Source: Alteribacter natronophilus
GTDB lineage: Bacteria > Bacillota > Bacilli > Bacillales > Salisediminibacteriaceae
Length of the DNA: 64,000 bases
Assembly (NCBI RefSeq): GCF_006007885.1
Contig: NZ_VCRO01000004.1
Coordinates: 310,001 to 374,000, forward strand
Reading direction: 5' to 3'
Shown: piece by piece, positions 9,433 to 18,031 of the stretch
How the letters are laid out: the number at the start of each line of letters is the position of its first letter
How positions within the stretch are numbered: the stretch's first letter is position 1
Position numbers and translations under genes: made by a program
Notes under the pieces: generated by a model
What the model was told of the DNA's origin: nothing
Databases searched by the model: none
The model's input: the letters and a program-made list of their open reading frames with translations, nothing else

Positions 9433-9999
9433 ATGAACATTTCTTGGGTTCTCGGATTCGGGTGGATTTCGCTACTTTTCTGGTTCGGCCTATTAGCTGT
9501 TTCATTAGTTACAGAAGGAATAATTAGCTACATTTTTTGGTTTCTTTTCCTAATTTGGTCCTTTATTTTGATTGCAAGATTTTATAATTTTAATGGTAAG
9601 CCGTGGAGAAGAGTTCACTTTAGAGGAATGAGATTATATTCTGGTGCTCTAGGAAAAGAATATTCTAAATCAAAGGAAGAAGATAGAGAGATTAGTATAT
9701 TTAATTGTTGTAAATTATTTGCAGCAAACCTTGGTGGCGGGCATCCTGAAAAATATGAAAGTTATGTTATGGAACTTGATGAAACCAAGGGTACTTATTT
9801 TGCCTCAATTGTAGAAAAAACCAGAAACGATGTATTTGAAGATTTGTCAAACCAGAGTGTAGAGGAACTATGTGAGCACCTTAGAATAAACACTAAATTA
9901 GGACCTCATATAATCCTCGCTAAGATAATCGAAGAAAAATATGGAGTTCATGAAGTAGGTCAGTATATAGCAGCCATATTAAAGAAAGAGGCTACATAA
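9433..9999 (+). CDS. Hypothetical membrane protein
   Basis: 188 aa; ATG start with AAGGAG upstream. Two adjacent hydrophobic segments (about 5-28 and 32-52) are followed by a soluble domain of ~130 residues without a motif I recognise. The next gene starts 25 nt after the stop, with a second membrane-anchored protein, so they may form one unit. Expression and function unknown. Confidence 0.6.
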   Translation: MNISWVLGFGWISLLFWFGLLAVSLVTEGIISYIFWFLFLIWSFILIARFYNFNGKPWRRVHFRGMRLYSGALGKEYSKSKEEDREISIFNCCKLFAANLGGGHPEKYESYVMELDETKGTYFASIVEKTRNDVFEDLSNQSVEELCEHLRINTKLGPHIILAKIIEEKYGVHEVGQYIAAILKKEAT

Positions 10000-10024
10000 A
10001 AGTTATCCTGTGGGAGGATGCAAA

Positions 10025-10865
10025 TTGGATATAAAGAAGACATTTAAATCTTTATATAATGATTATGAACGTAAAAAAATCGATGAGTCTGATGGATTAT
10101 TAAACAATTACAAGGAAGATAACTCCACTAGTATAGGCAGTTATTATCTTCCTAAAAAGAAATTCAGTGCTTGGCCTGTCGTTGCAATTATTTCAGTTAT
10201 TGTAAATTTAATCTTACTGCTCCTTTTATTATTATCTGAAGAAGCCTTATCCAAAGAAGATTACAACGAATTAGAAAGCAGTTCGGTTGTGCTAGAAGAA
10301 AGACTGTCTGTTGCCTTAGAGGAGTTTGATGAACTTGCAGCCACTAATGTCCATTTAGATAAATATATCTTAGCTTTACAGGAAGATTACGACCAATTAC
10401 TAAATGATTATAATGATTTAATCAAACAGGAAGCAGATGGAAATGCTATGAATACATCCACTCAAAGCTCTACTAGTGAACAGGAAGTTCAGGGTACAAG
10501 AAAGTTATTTCACACTGGGGTCACCAGAAGAGGAAGTTAGAGATGTAATGGGAGCCCCAACTGGAATAAACGGCACTCTTGGCATTTGGAGTTATGATTA
10601 TTCTACAGTGAATTTTGACAACGGTGAAGTGACTGGTTGGTATGATAGTGGTAGTAACTTATTAGTTAACATTGAGAAAGTTGATTCAAATAAGAATATA
10701 TTTAGCATTGGAAGCACTTATCAAGATGTAGTAGATGTTATGGGTACACCTACTGGAATCAATGGAACACTGGGAATTTGGAATTATGATTACTCCACAG
10801 TTAATTTTGATAATGGTGATGTGTCCGGCTGGTCTGATACTAGCAATAATTTAATGGTGCATTAA
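10025..10865 (+). pseudogene. Membrane-anchored coiled-coil protein with two tandem beta repeats, frameshifted
   Basis: TTG start 10025 with GGGAGG 7 nt upstream. The first frame (to 10540) gives one TM segment (about residues 52-72) and a coiled coil (about 76-140). The second frame, from about 10495 to 10865, gives two near-identical repeats of ~45 residues sharing GTPTGINGTLGIWNYDYS and VNFDNG, resembling SmpA/OmlA-like lipoprotein modules. The joint lies near 10490-10505, where a -1/+1 change fuses the two frames. This is a real frameshift, a sequencing error or, less likely, recoding; no slippery heptamer is obvious. Confidence 0.55.
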
Positions 10866-11098
10866 TACAGCGCCAATTATATCAAAGCCACGGTTGTAAT
10901 CAGAATGGTCTAAATTCCTATGAAGAACAAAAGCTACAAAATGAATAGCAAGGAGAAAATTAGCTTTTAGACGAATTAAGAGCTAATACCTATTTAAAAA
11001 GGATGCTTTATAAAGTACCTACTCTCTCTGAACCCGTTTCTTGTGCAAATGAAATAATACAAAGTAATAGAAGATAGTAGATGTAATAATAATTAATA

Positions 11099-11812
11099 TT
11101 GGAGGTGGGAAAAATCAAGTGGGAAATATTTCTTGAAATGTACGAAAAGCAATTATCAGAAGCTATAGGCCTCATTGATTTTGGGAAGAACGCTGGGGGA
11201 CCAACATGGTTCCATAATAATGATAAAGCCCCTCTTGTATTTGAACATTATTTACAAATTGGGTTGTTGTCTCAAGTAGCTATATGGGCTGATAATCATT
11301 TAACCGTAGAAGATTATAATAAATACAAAAGGTGGAACGAAGAGCAATTAAACAACCTTGTATTTGAGGACCCTAAAGAACTTGTTAACTTAATAACCGA
11401 GACATTTTTAGAAAGTTTAGAACAAGAAAAAGAAATATATACCTTAGAAGCAAGATTAAAAAGAGAATATTATTTTTTGGCACAATGGATAGTAAATAAT
11501 ACAGGATATTTTATTGGAGTTAGTGAAAGAGAAATAGAGAAAAGTCGTAAAGCTTTGAAGCACATAGCACAAGTCAGTGAAAACACTGTTGTGTTTGAGC
11601 AGGCAATATCAACTGCAATCTATAATTTATTCAGCCCTTTTCATAAGAGTTCTCATAATCTAAATACTAAGGAAAATAGTGCTCGACCAAATGTAAAACA
11701 GGAAGGTGGCTATAGAGACAAAGCTTGGGTTAAAGGCGCCGTTTGGGTAGGAGGCTTTGGTGGGGCTTATATACTCTTCAGTATATTAATCTCTTTAATT
11801 TCAGGCAACTGA
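11099..11812 (+). CDS. Hypothetical protein with C-terminal membrane anchor
   Basis: About 230 residues, mostly helical, with one hydrophobic segment at the C-terminus (VGGFGGAYILFSILISLI). No family recognised. The start is unclear: GGAGGTGG at 11101-11108 is the only good ribosome site, and it overlaps the TTG (11099) and GTG (11105). The codon at the right distance is ATC (11114); the first ATG is 11138. The gap 10866-11098 before it shows no gene. A hairpin-like AGACCTCCTC...AGTGGAGGTTTTT sequence follows at 11838-11870. Confidence 0.6.
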   Translation: MEVGKIKWEIFLEMYEKQLSEAIGLIDFGKNAGGPTWFHNNDKAPLVFEHYLQIGLLSQVAIWADNHLTVEDYNKYKRWNEEQLNNLVFEDPKELVNLITETFLESLEQEKEIYTLEARLKREYYFLAQWIVNNTGYFIGVSEREIEKSRKALKHIAQVSENTVVFEQAISTAIYNLFSPFHKSSHNLNTKENSARPNVKQEGGYRDKAWVKGAVWVGGFGGAYILFSILISLISGN

Positions 11813-11927
11813 TTTTTTGAAGAAGTACAACATTAATTAGACCTCCTCTGTTTATATAAGTGGAGGTTTTTAATATCAACGGAGTGTAATATAAATAAGA
11901 AAGGATATAAATGGAGGTATGTTTGTT

Positions 11928-12098
11928 ATGAAACTTCGCAAAAGCAAGTTGTCACCGAGAACGATGGAAGAGAGGGAACAGCTAGACAAGAAATGTATTG
12001 AGAAATGGAACAAAGCCGTTAAAGAAGGCAAGATTAGAAAGATTAATGACAAAGAGTTTTATTATGGGTTTGATGAAAGTGACCAGAAAGGTAATTAA
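11928..12098 (+). CDS. Small basic/charged protein, 56 aa
   Basis: ATG at 11928 preceded by GGAGG 10 nt upstream. The product is very charged (MKLRKSKLSPRTMEERE...), with a KIRKINDKEFYYGFDES tail. It ends 11 nt before the convergent phosphoesterase stop. Function unknown. Confidence 0.55.
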   Translation: MKLRKSKLSPRTMEEREQLDKKCIEKWNKAVKEGKIRKINDKEFYYGFDESDQKGN

Positions 12099-12109
12099 AC
12101 GCCGACCTT

Positions 12110-12814
12110 TTATGGTCCAACATCCGTCGGGTTCAGAACATGCTCGGCAAAGTCCTTCTTATAGGGGCAAGCTCCCTGAAGTATTTCTTCAGCTGCTTTC
12201 TCGGTGTCGTATACAGTTACTTTAAGTTTCATATCACCATCAATCAAAAGCCAGCAGGCACCGTTTGCTTTACTCTGTAAACCAACGCTTCCTGCGTTGA
12301 CGATTCTCTTTCCAGCCACTGAACGGTCGAACTGGATGTGAGTGTGGCCGCATACTATGATATCTTCCCGTGTGTCTTTAATCATTTCTTCTATTTCACT
12401 TTCCTCGGTTTGAACTCTGATTGCTTCCTCATCACTTCGAGGGGAACCATGGATGAACAAGATGTTTCCGAGACCTTTAACAGAGATGCGTTTGGATTCA
12501 GGTAATTGTTTCAGGAAGTTGACCTGATTTTCAGTGAGCTGGTCAGCACACCAGGCGTTCATTTCAGCAACGAACTCCGGGCAACCTTCTTCAGTGCTGT
12601 GGCGATGAACGACTTCCCTATCCGCGTTCCCCATTATATAGAAGAAACCTGCTCCATCTTGCATGAGTGTCTCCATCACTTCCCGAGGCTGAGGTCCCCA
12701 GACTACATCGCCGCCAACTACAACAACATCCGCACCCTCTTTCCTAATTTCCCTTAGTACAGCTTGAAGTGCAAAGTTATTACCGTGAATGTCGTATATG
12801 GCTGCAATCTTCAT
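12110..12814 (-). CDS. Calcineurin-like metallophosphoesterase (YfcE/MJ0936-type)
   Basis: 234 aa with all metal-binding motifs of the Calcineurin_2 family in order: AAIYDIHGN (D, H), VVVGGDVVWGP (D), YIMGNAD (N), LFIHGSPRSD (H), IVCGHTHIQFD (H, H) and NAGSVG. Members hydrolyse phosphodiesters or small phosphoesters; the substrate here is unknown. GGGAGGG precedes the ATG. It stands alone on the minus strand, just before the repeat array. It resembles housekeeping yfcE-like genes but lies well inside the island, so it is cargo. Confidence 0.85.
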   Translation of the reverse strand: MKIAAIYDIHGNNFALQAVLREIRKEGADVVVVGGDVVWGPQPREVMETLMQDGAGFFYIMGNADREVVHRHSTEEGCPEFVAEMNAWCADQLTENQVNFLKQLPESKRISVKGLGNILFIHGSPRSDEEAIRVQTEESEIEEMIKDTREDIIVCGHTHIQFDRSVAGKRIVNAGSVGLQSKANGACWLLIDGDMKLKVTVYDTEKAAEEILQGACPYKKDFAEHVLNPTDVGP

Positions 12815-12994
12815 AAAAGTCCCTCCCTTTCTAGACTCACGGGTGAAATCTTATAGCTTATTAAATACTAACATAATTATCCAAGTTCTACTTAAGATAA
12901 GGTTTTAGCCACCGAGAACACTCCATTGTACACAACAATATACCCTCTGTAAGCAAAACTCCCATTTATTTTCTCTAAAATGAATTTCTTTGGA

Positions 12995-14120
12995 AATCTC
13001 CAAAAATAAATCGAGAAATTTAACAAAAGCCTATGAGCGGGGTTTATTATAGTCATTGTTGAGCCCGGGGAACCGGACACCAGCAAACGCATTTGTGAGG
13101 CGTCGGAGATTTTCAAAAAAACTTGACCCGTTTAAGAAATTAAATCCGGTTTTTTAACAAATACACGATTTTGTCCTTTAAGATGTGAATGCGAGCTCGG
13201 GAAACAGTGAGTAGCGAACGCATTTGTATTGTGCCGAGAGATTTTTCAAAAAAACTTGACCGTTTGAGAAAATAAATCGGATTTTTTAACAAATGCACGA
13301 TTTTGTCCTTTAAGATGTGAATGCAAGCTCAAGGAACAGTGAGCAGCAAACGCATTTGTGATGCGCCGAGAGGTTTTCAAAAAAACTTGACCGTTTGAGA
13401 AAAATAAATCGGAAATTTTAACAAAAGCGTGATTCTGTCCTATAAGATGTGAATGCAAGCTCAGAACAGAAAGCAGCGAAAGCATTTGTGATACGCCGGA
13501 GAATTTTCAAAAAAACTTGACCGTTTGAGAAAAATAAATCGGAAATTTTAACAAAAGCGCGATTTTGTCCTTTAAGATGTGAATGTGAGCTCGAGAAACA
13601 GTGAGCAGCAAACGCATTTGTGATGCGCCGAGAGGTTTTTCAAAAAAACTTGACCGTTTTAGAAAAATAAATCGGATTTTTTAACAAATGCGGGAAAATG
13701 CTCTATAAGATATGAATACGAGCTCCGGGGAACCGGCTGCCGGCAAATTGATTTGTGGGACACTGGATGATTTCAATAAAACCTGACCGTTGAGAAATAG
13801 TCTTATATTTTCACATTTACGAGAGCTTGTGCAGTAGGAACTTAACGAGCGTGACGATTCAGTCAACAGCAAATGTACTTATGATAATCCGGAAGATTTC
13901 AATAAAATCTGACCATTTGAGAAAAGGCTGCCGATGATTTTATAAGTATTGACCTATAAGTGAAACATCTGAGGCTGGGGAACCAACCGGCTAACGGGAA
14001 GAGATGCCTTCTGTAGTCGGAATATTGGCAAAACTATTGAGGCGGTAGAAAAATTTATTTTCGATTTTTTAACAAATACGAGAAACACCAACCTAAAATA
14101 TGATTACTGAGCTCGGCGAA
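12995..14120. repeat. Array of ~130-bp imperfect tandem repeats, non-coding
   Basis: The anchor CTTGACC (or close variant) recurs at 13122, 13255, 13386, 13516, 13649, 13782 and 13908, with a weak copy near 14028: spacing 126-133 bp. A partial unit precedes the first. Central units are ~85-95% alike; edge units decay. Each unit holds AAATCG...CGATTT (19-20 nt apart), ACAAATGC later matched by GCATTTGT, a small CGCAT-TTGTG-ATGCG hairpin, GAGCTC and GTTTTTC-AAAAAAAC. The period is not a multiple of 3 and frames are closed, so it is not protein. The array directly precedes the tiny-ORF/recombinase operon. Confidence 0.8.
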
Positions 14121-14143
14121 GTATTCGAAAGAGAGGTTACACG

Positions 14144-14281
14144 ATGTACAGCTTACATAATCATCCGGCTGAAAAAGTCCGGACCAATACAGAGAGAAGA
14201 ATACAATCAGTTGCCGGCGGGTTCCGCGGAAGCCAGAGAAGTGAGGTGAGAAGCCATGGAAGAGCACATTCATTCACTTAA
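14144..14281 (+). CDS. Possible small ORF, 45 aa
   Basis: ATG at 14144 with GAGAGG 9 nt upstream; 45 residues, basic (MYSLHNHPAEKVRTNTERR...). It overlaps the next ORF by 26 nt in another frame. Supported only by its ribosome site and its place at the head of a chain of tiny ORFs. Confidence 0.35.
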   Translation: MYSLHNHPAEKVRTNTERRIQSVAGGFRGSQRSEVRSHGRAHSFT

Positions 14282-14384
14282 GCGACAGCAACTGGAGAGG
14301 TCTTTCAGAAAACATGGTGTTTCATCTGAAGTACTTGACCGATTCTGGAACATGAATAAACAGAGAGGCAGGGATTTAGGATGA
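14256..14384 (+). CDS. Small ORF, 42 aa, upstream of recombinase trio
   Basis: MEEHIHSLKRQQLERSFRKH... GTGAGGTGAG precedes the ATG by 5-8 nt. Its stop overlaps the next start (ATGA), a sign of translational coupling. Likely a helical basic peptide. Function unknown. Confidence 0.55.
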   Translation: MEEHIHSLKRQQLERSFRKHGVSSEVLDRFWNMNKQRGRDLG

Positions 14385-14515
14385 GTGATATTTTAGACCG
14401 GCTGGGAGTACCAGGCAGACAAACATACCGTGCAGTGATTAAGCGCGATGACGTGGACACTGAAAAAAACAGCCATCAAATTAAACTCAACTTTGAGTCT
14501 AAGGAAGAAGAGTAA
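14381..14515 (+). CDS. Small ORF, 44 aa, translationally coupled
   Basis: Starts in an ATGA overlap with the previous ORF; MSDILDRLGVPGRQTYRAV... with an acidic C-terminus (ESKEEE). No family recognised. Its small size and position before the recombinases would suit an accessory or directionality peptide, but there is no direct evidence. Confidence 0.55.
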   Translation: MSDILDRLGVPGRQTYRAVIKRDDVDTEKNSHQIKLNFESKEEE

Positions 14516-14571
14516 AGTATATCACCCTCGCTTCCGGGCAATTATGTTGTTAAAACCCGGAGGTGGCTCGA

Positions 14572-14769
14572 ATGGAATTCAAAGTACGGAAGTTAACAGT
14601 AGTAGAAGAGGATAATGAGCTGGGTAATAAGTGGATTGAGAGACTGGTAGAAAAGCAGATACTCCATTTGCTTAATCTCCCCATGGAACAACAGGCGTTA
14701 CTGACAAACACACAACTTAAGGAAAAGGATGAGTTCAATGAGATGGATGAAACCAGGGAAGAAACATAA
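14572..14769 (+). CDS. Small ORF, 65 aa, overlapping recombinase 1
   Basis: ATG 14572 with GGAGG 8 nt upstream. An acidic protein (MEFKVRKLTVVEEDNELG...) with a helical middle and a charged tail (EKDEFNEMDETREE). Its 3' end overlaps the first recombinase by 41 nt, so expression is probably coupled. Confidence 0.6.
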   Translation: MEFKVRKLTVVEEDNELGNKWIERLVEKQILHLLNLPMEQQALLTNTQLKEKDEFNEMDETREET

Positions 14770-16186
14770 GCTGACCGTATTTTTAAGAAGGGTAAGCAGT
14801 GAGCAGCAGAATCTGGACATGCAGATAGCAGCTGATAAAAAGTATCGTGAGAAACTTCATGAGGAAGATTATGTCGTCCTTAACGAAGAAGGGGTATCAG
14901 CAAACAAACTCAGTATTCCGGACCGTGAAGAAATGGTTAAGCTGATTGGCATGATTAAATCAAATCAGGTTGAAAGGCTGTATGTGTACGATAGAACCCG
15001 ATTGACCCGTAAATTTTTCGAGTACCTTGAACTAATAGACATGTTCAGGGAGCACAATGTTAAAGTAACGTTTACCACCGAGGATGCGGGTTATATGCCG
15101 TTCAATAACGACCTGTTGATTGAAGGATTCAGTGCCATCCTGATTGAGGAAGAAGGGCAAGGAATTGCACGACGGTCCAGAGACAGACACCGCAAGTTTC
15201 CCTCGAGGAAATATGGTTTTGAGGTACACAAAGACGACAATGGACATAAGAGTTACACAGCAAAAACGGAGGAAAAAGTAAAACTTCAAGCTCTTTTCTC
15301 TGAAGCACAGGAAGTCGAAGGACACAGAGACTACGCGGAACTCCTTATCAATCAGGCCTCTTTATTAAAGAAGGGGGCTGAAGATGTGGCACGCATTCTT
15401 TTTGACCCCTTCTACTGCGGTTGTGAAATGTATGGGGAACACTTTAATCGACTCAGTCATGTCGAGCAGATAGTAACCATCGAAGACTTTCAGAAAGCAC
15501 ACGAAGTGATTGATTCCTTTCAAAGCGTTATTAGAGAAAACCTCGATGCCCGTAAGGACGAAGTCATTCTGAAGCCGAAGTGCGGTTACTGCCGGGATGA
15601 AATGAAATACAAGAGGAGTAAGGTTGGTGACAGCGGGATATTTTCCTGTTCCTGCAAGAGTCAGAAGGTTGAATTAGGAGTGGATGATTATAACAGGATG
15701 CTTCTCCATAATGCTCAGCTGATGGTGGATTCCTTGCAGCTTGGAAAGATTAAGAATAAGGCATACAAGCTTATCGATAAGAAGAGTGAGCATCATGAAA
15801 ACCTGATTCATGAAATCAGCAAGACAATTGAAACCCTTCAATACGAAATCGCTGCTTTATCTCCTGAAGAAGCATTGGCTTCCAGGAACCGTAGAAACAG
15901 TGCACTTGCAAAGCTGATGGATGCGAAAGACAGACGAAAAGACATTCGGGATGAACTTCTTTTACTCGAGAATCACAAGGTTAACCTTCAATACATTGTT
16001 AAGAAAGTGTCCAATCTTGTGAGTAAGGAAGAAGTCGTGTTTATGGTCTCCCATCTCATAAAGGACTGCTACATGTTTCACGAAGTTGCAGAGATGGACT
16101 TTTATTACAATGAGTTTCTGGATATTCAGGAGTTGGAAAGGAAGATTCTACATGACAACCAATCAACAGAACAGCAAGGAGCCTAA
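14729..16186 (+). CDS. Large serine recombinase 1 of the trio
   Basis: 485 aa. The resolvase domain has FLRRVSSEQQ (nucleophile Ser in RVS), VLNEEGVSANK, and YVYDRTRLTRKFFEYLELID. The Recombinase domain is reduced and diverged (GFEVHKDDNGHKSY...). A CxxC zinc-ribbon CGYCRDEMKYK...CSC and a coiled coil (about 340-430) follow. It is the least canonical of the three: the loop after helix E is short and the middle region is hard to align. It overlaps recombinase 2 by 35 nt, so the two are translationally linked. Target site unknown. Confidence 0.8.
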   Translation: MSSMRWMKPGKKHKLTVFLRRVSSEQQNLDMQIAADKKYREKLHEEDYVVLNEEGVSANKLSIPDREEMVKLIGMIKSNQVERLYVYDRTRLTRKFFEYLELIDMFREHNVKVTFTTEDAGYMPFNNDLLIEGFSAILIEEEGQGIARRSRDRHRKFPSRKYGFEVHKDDNGHKSYTAKTEEKVKLQALFSEAQEVEGHRDYAELLINQASLLKKGAEDVARILFDPFYCGCEMYGEHFNRLSHVEQIVTIEDFQKAHEVIDSFQSVIRENLDARKDEVILKPKCGYCRDEMKYKRSKVGDSGIFSCSCKSQKVELGVDDYNRMLLHNAQLMVDSLQLGKIKNKAYKLIDKKSEHHENLIHEISKTIETLQYEIAALSPEEALASRNRRNSALAKLMDAKDRRKDIRDELLLLENHKVNLQYIVKKVSNLVSKEEVVFMVSHLIKDCYMFHEVAEMDFYYNEFLDIQELERKILHDNQSTEQQGA

Positions 16187-17636
16187 AAAAATTGGCGTGG
16201 CGTGCCTGCGACGTTCCAAGGACTCTTCCCAGGATGATAGTGACTCACTAAAAACGCAGGCACTCGCAATCAAGGACTTTGCTTCCAGGAACGGATTTGA
16301 AATTCCGGAAGCATACTTCTTCAGTGACGATGGTGTGAGTGCTTACAAAAAGAAAGCCGGAAAAAGGTCAGGCCTTCAGAAAATGAAAAAAGTAATTCTT
16401 GAAAACGAGGTTGACGGCGTCTTCTTCTACGATACTTCAAGAATGGACAGAACAGGATATTCGTTTGTGACGGAATTTTACAACGATGTTTTTGCCAAAA
16501 AGCCGGACATGAAGTTTTATGTCACTACGCAAATGGATGAGTGGAACCCCCATGACTTAAAAGTCAAACTAGAATTGATTGTTGCTAACTCAGATTCGGG
16601 AATGAAATCAAGACGGTCAATTGATTTACAGATTACCGACTTGAACAACGGTGTCTATCCCGGTTCCAGAGCGCCATTTGGTTACAAACTGGTGAAAAAA
16701 GACCTGATACCTACAGAGAAGGCGGAAATTGTGAGGCTCATTTACTTCCTGTTTTCCTGGGGACATGGTGTTGCTACGATTACGAAAGTATTGAATGATG
16801 CAGGTATTCCCTCTTCTTCAAACAAGAAATGGAAGGAAAGCTCTGTACACAAAATACTGGACAATGACATTTATAAAGGCGACGAGTTCAAGTGGTCATT
16901 TGAGAAACGACCGGATGAAGACAGCAGGAGAAAAGGCAGACACCAAGGAATCGTACCCAAAGCTCTGAACCGCATCAACAAAGTCATCCTTGAGATGAAA
17001 AAGAAGAAATACACCAAGATGGAAACTCCATTTATTTTCAGCAATCTTCTTAAATGCGGGAAATGTGGGAACCGCCTAAAGCAGCGTAACGGTTCGACGA
17101 AAGGCTTCAAGTATCTTTATTACCAATGCACATCGTGTTCATACAAACTCGATATGAATCGTGTAAATGAGGTACTTTTAAACAAAGTCGGCAAACAGAT
17201 GTCGCTATCCTTAAAGCTTAATGAGCACCAGGTGCAGCAGCAACTCCAGAATTACTATGATGAATTAAACAAGAGGAAACATTCTCTGGAACTTGAAATC
17301 AAGCGAATTGAGATAAACCAGGAAATCGTCTGCAAGGAAGATAAAACACTTTCCTTCATATATGATGGTGCACTCAATAACCTTGTTGAAAAAGTAAAAG
17401 AACTGGAACAGTGTAAAAGTGATATTCAGGCACTGTTACACCCGGAAGAGATTCAATCTTTCGTGACCCTCTTCAGGAACTTGAAACTGAACGAGTTTGC
17501 CCGGGCCGAGCAACGGGTTCTCATGTTGACGTTCCTGAGGGACATTGTTGTTACCCAGGTGAATCAGGAAGAATTTACTGCGGACGTTACTTTTAAGGTG
17601 AATCCCGTCCAGGCTGTAACGGCACCAACTGGATAA
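16152..17636 (+). CDS. Large serine recombinase 2 of the trio
   Basis: About 494 aa from ATG 16152 (GGAAAGGAAG upstream). N-terminal VACLRRSKDSSQ with the likely nucleophile Ser, FSDDGVSAYKKKAGKRSG, FYDTSRMDRTGYSF; a Recombinase domain with GSRAPFGYKLV and WKESSVHKILDNDIYKG; zinc-ribbon CGKCGNRLKQR...CTSCSYK; coiled coil to the C-terminus. It lies within recombinase 1's transcript (35-nt overlap). Its stop codon lies inside the first of the 16-bp iterons that fill the following intergenic region. Confidence 0.85.
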   Translation: MTTNQQNSKEPKKIGVACLRRSKDSSQDDSDSLKTQALAIKDFASRNGFEIPEAYFFSDDGVSAYKKKAGKRSGLQKMKKVILENEVDGVFFYDTSRMDRTGYSFVTEFYNDVFAKKPDMKFYVTTQMDEWNPHDLKVKLELIVANSDSGMKSRRSIDLQITDLNNGVYPGSRAPFGYKLVKKDLIPTEKAEIVRLIYFLFSWGHGVATITKVLNDAGIPSSSNKKWKESSVHKILDNDIYKGDEFKWSFEKRPDEDSRRKGRHQGIVPKALNRINKVILEMKKKKYTKMETPFIFSNLLKCGKCGNRLKQRNGSTKGFKYLYYQCTSCSYKLDMNRVNEVLLNKVGKQMSLSLKLNEHQVQQQLQNYYDELNKRKHSLELEIKRIEINQEIVCKEDKTLSFIYDGALNNLVEKVKELEQCKSDIQALLHPEEIQSFVTLFRNLKLNEFARAEQRVLMLTFLRDIVVTQVNQEEFTADVTFKVNPVQAVTAPTG

Positions 17637-17848
17637 ACAATCGAAAAGTGCTGAAATCAAATGGACAAACAATCGAACTTGAAGAATCCGGTTCCAGTTT
17701 CTGAGGAAAATTCAAGTCCTGAAATCGACTAAAAGCCTTGAAATCAAAGGCTTTCCTTTCATCACCACTTCGATTTTTTATCCAATATGCCATGGGATAA
17801 TGGATAAACAATCGAAACTTTATTATCCATAATGGACAAAAAATCGAA
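17630..17848. repeat. Cluster of five ~16-bp iterons (TGGAYAAACAATCGAA)
   Basis: Direct copies at 17630, 17662, 17801 and 17833 and one inverted copy at 17769-17784 (TTCGATTTTTTATCCA), all within 220 bp between recombinases 2 and 3. TTATCCAT/ATGGATAA fragments lie between. They look like binding sites for an oligomeric protein: a recombinase, a directionality factor or a repressor. Confidence 0.7.
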
Positions 17849-17890
17849 CTTTTAATCAATACATACATAAGAATTACGGGGGAGAAACAG

Positions 17891-18031
17891 ATGAGAACAC
17901 AGAGACATTACAGGCAGGGAAGCGACACTTTTGAGGATGTATTTAAACATCTGGTTGATACAAAACTGGATGACTTTATCAAAGAGAAGACCAAACAGCA
18001 GAGAGCGGGGAACGGTATCCATGAGCTATAG
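17891..18031 (+). CDS. Small ORF, 46 aa, overlapping recombinase 3
   Basis: ATG 17891 with GGGGGAGA upstream; 46 residues, MRTQRHYRQGSDTFEDVFKH... helical and charged. The end overlaps the start of recombinase 3 by 11 nt. Same arrangement as the tiny ORF before recombinase 1. Function unknown. Confidence 0.6.
   Translation: MRTQRHYRQGSDTFEDVFKHLVDTKLDDFIKEKTKQQRAGNGIHEL

Noticed and set aside
13246-13485. Minus-strand reading frame (79 codons) inside the tandem-repeat array
   Set aside because: It covers two repeat units, has no ribosome site and is broken in neighbouring units because the period is not a multiple of 3.
13681-13872. Another minus-strand frame in the repeat array
   Set aside because: Same reason: an accidental open frame in repeated AT-rich DNA, not kept between units.
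12995-14120. CRISPR-like array
   Set aside because: Units are tandem at ~130 bp without short identical repeats and unique spacers; no cas genes.
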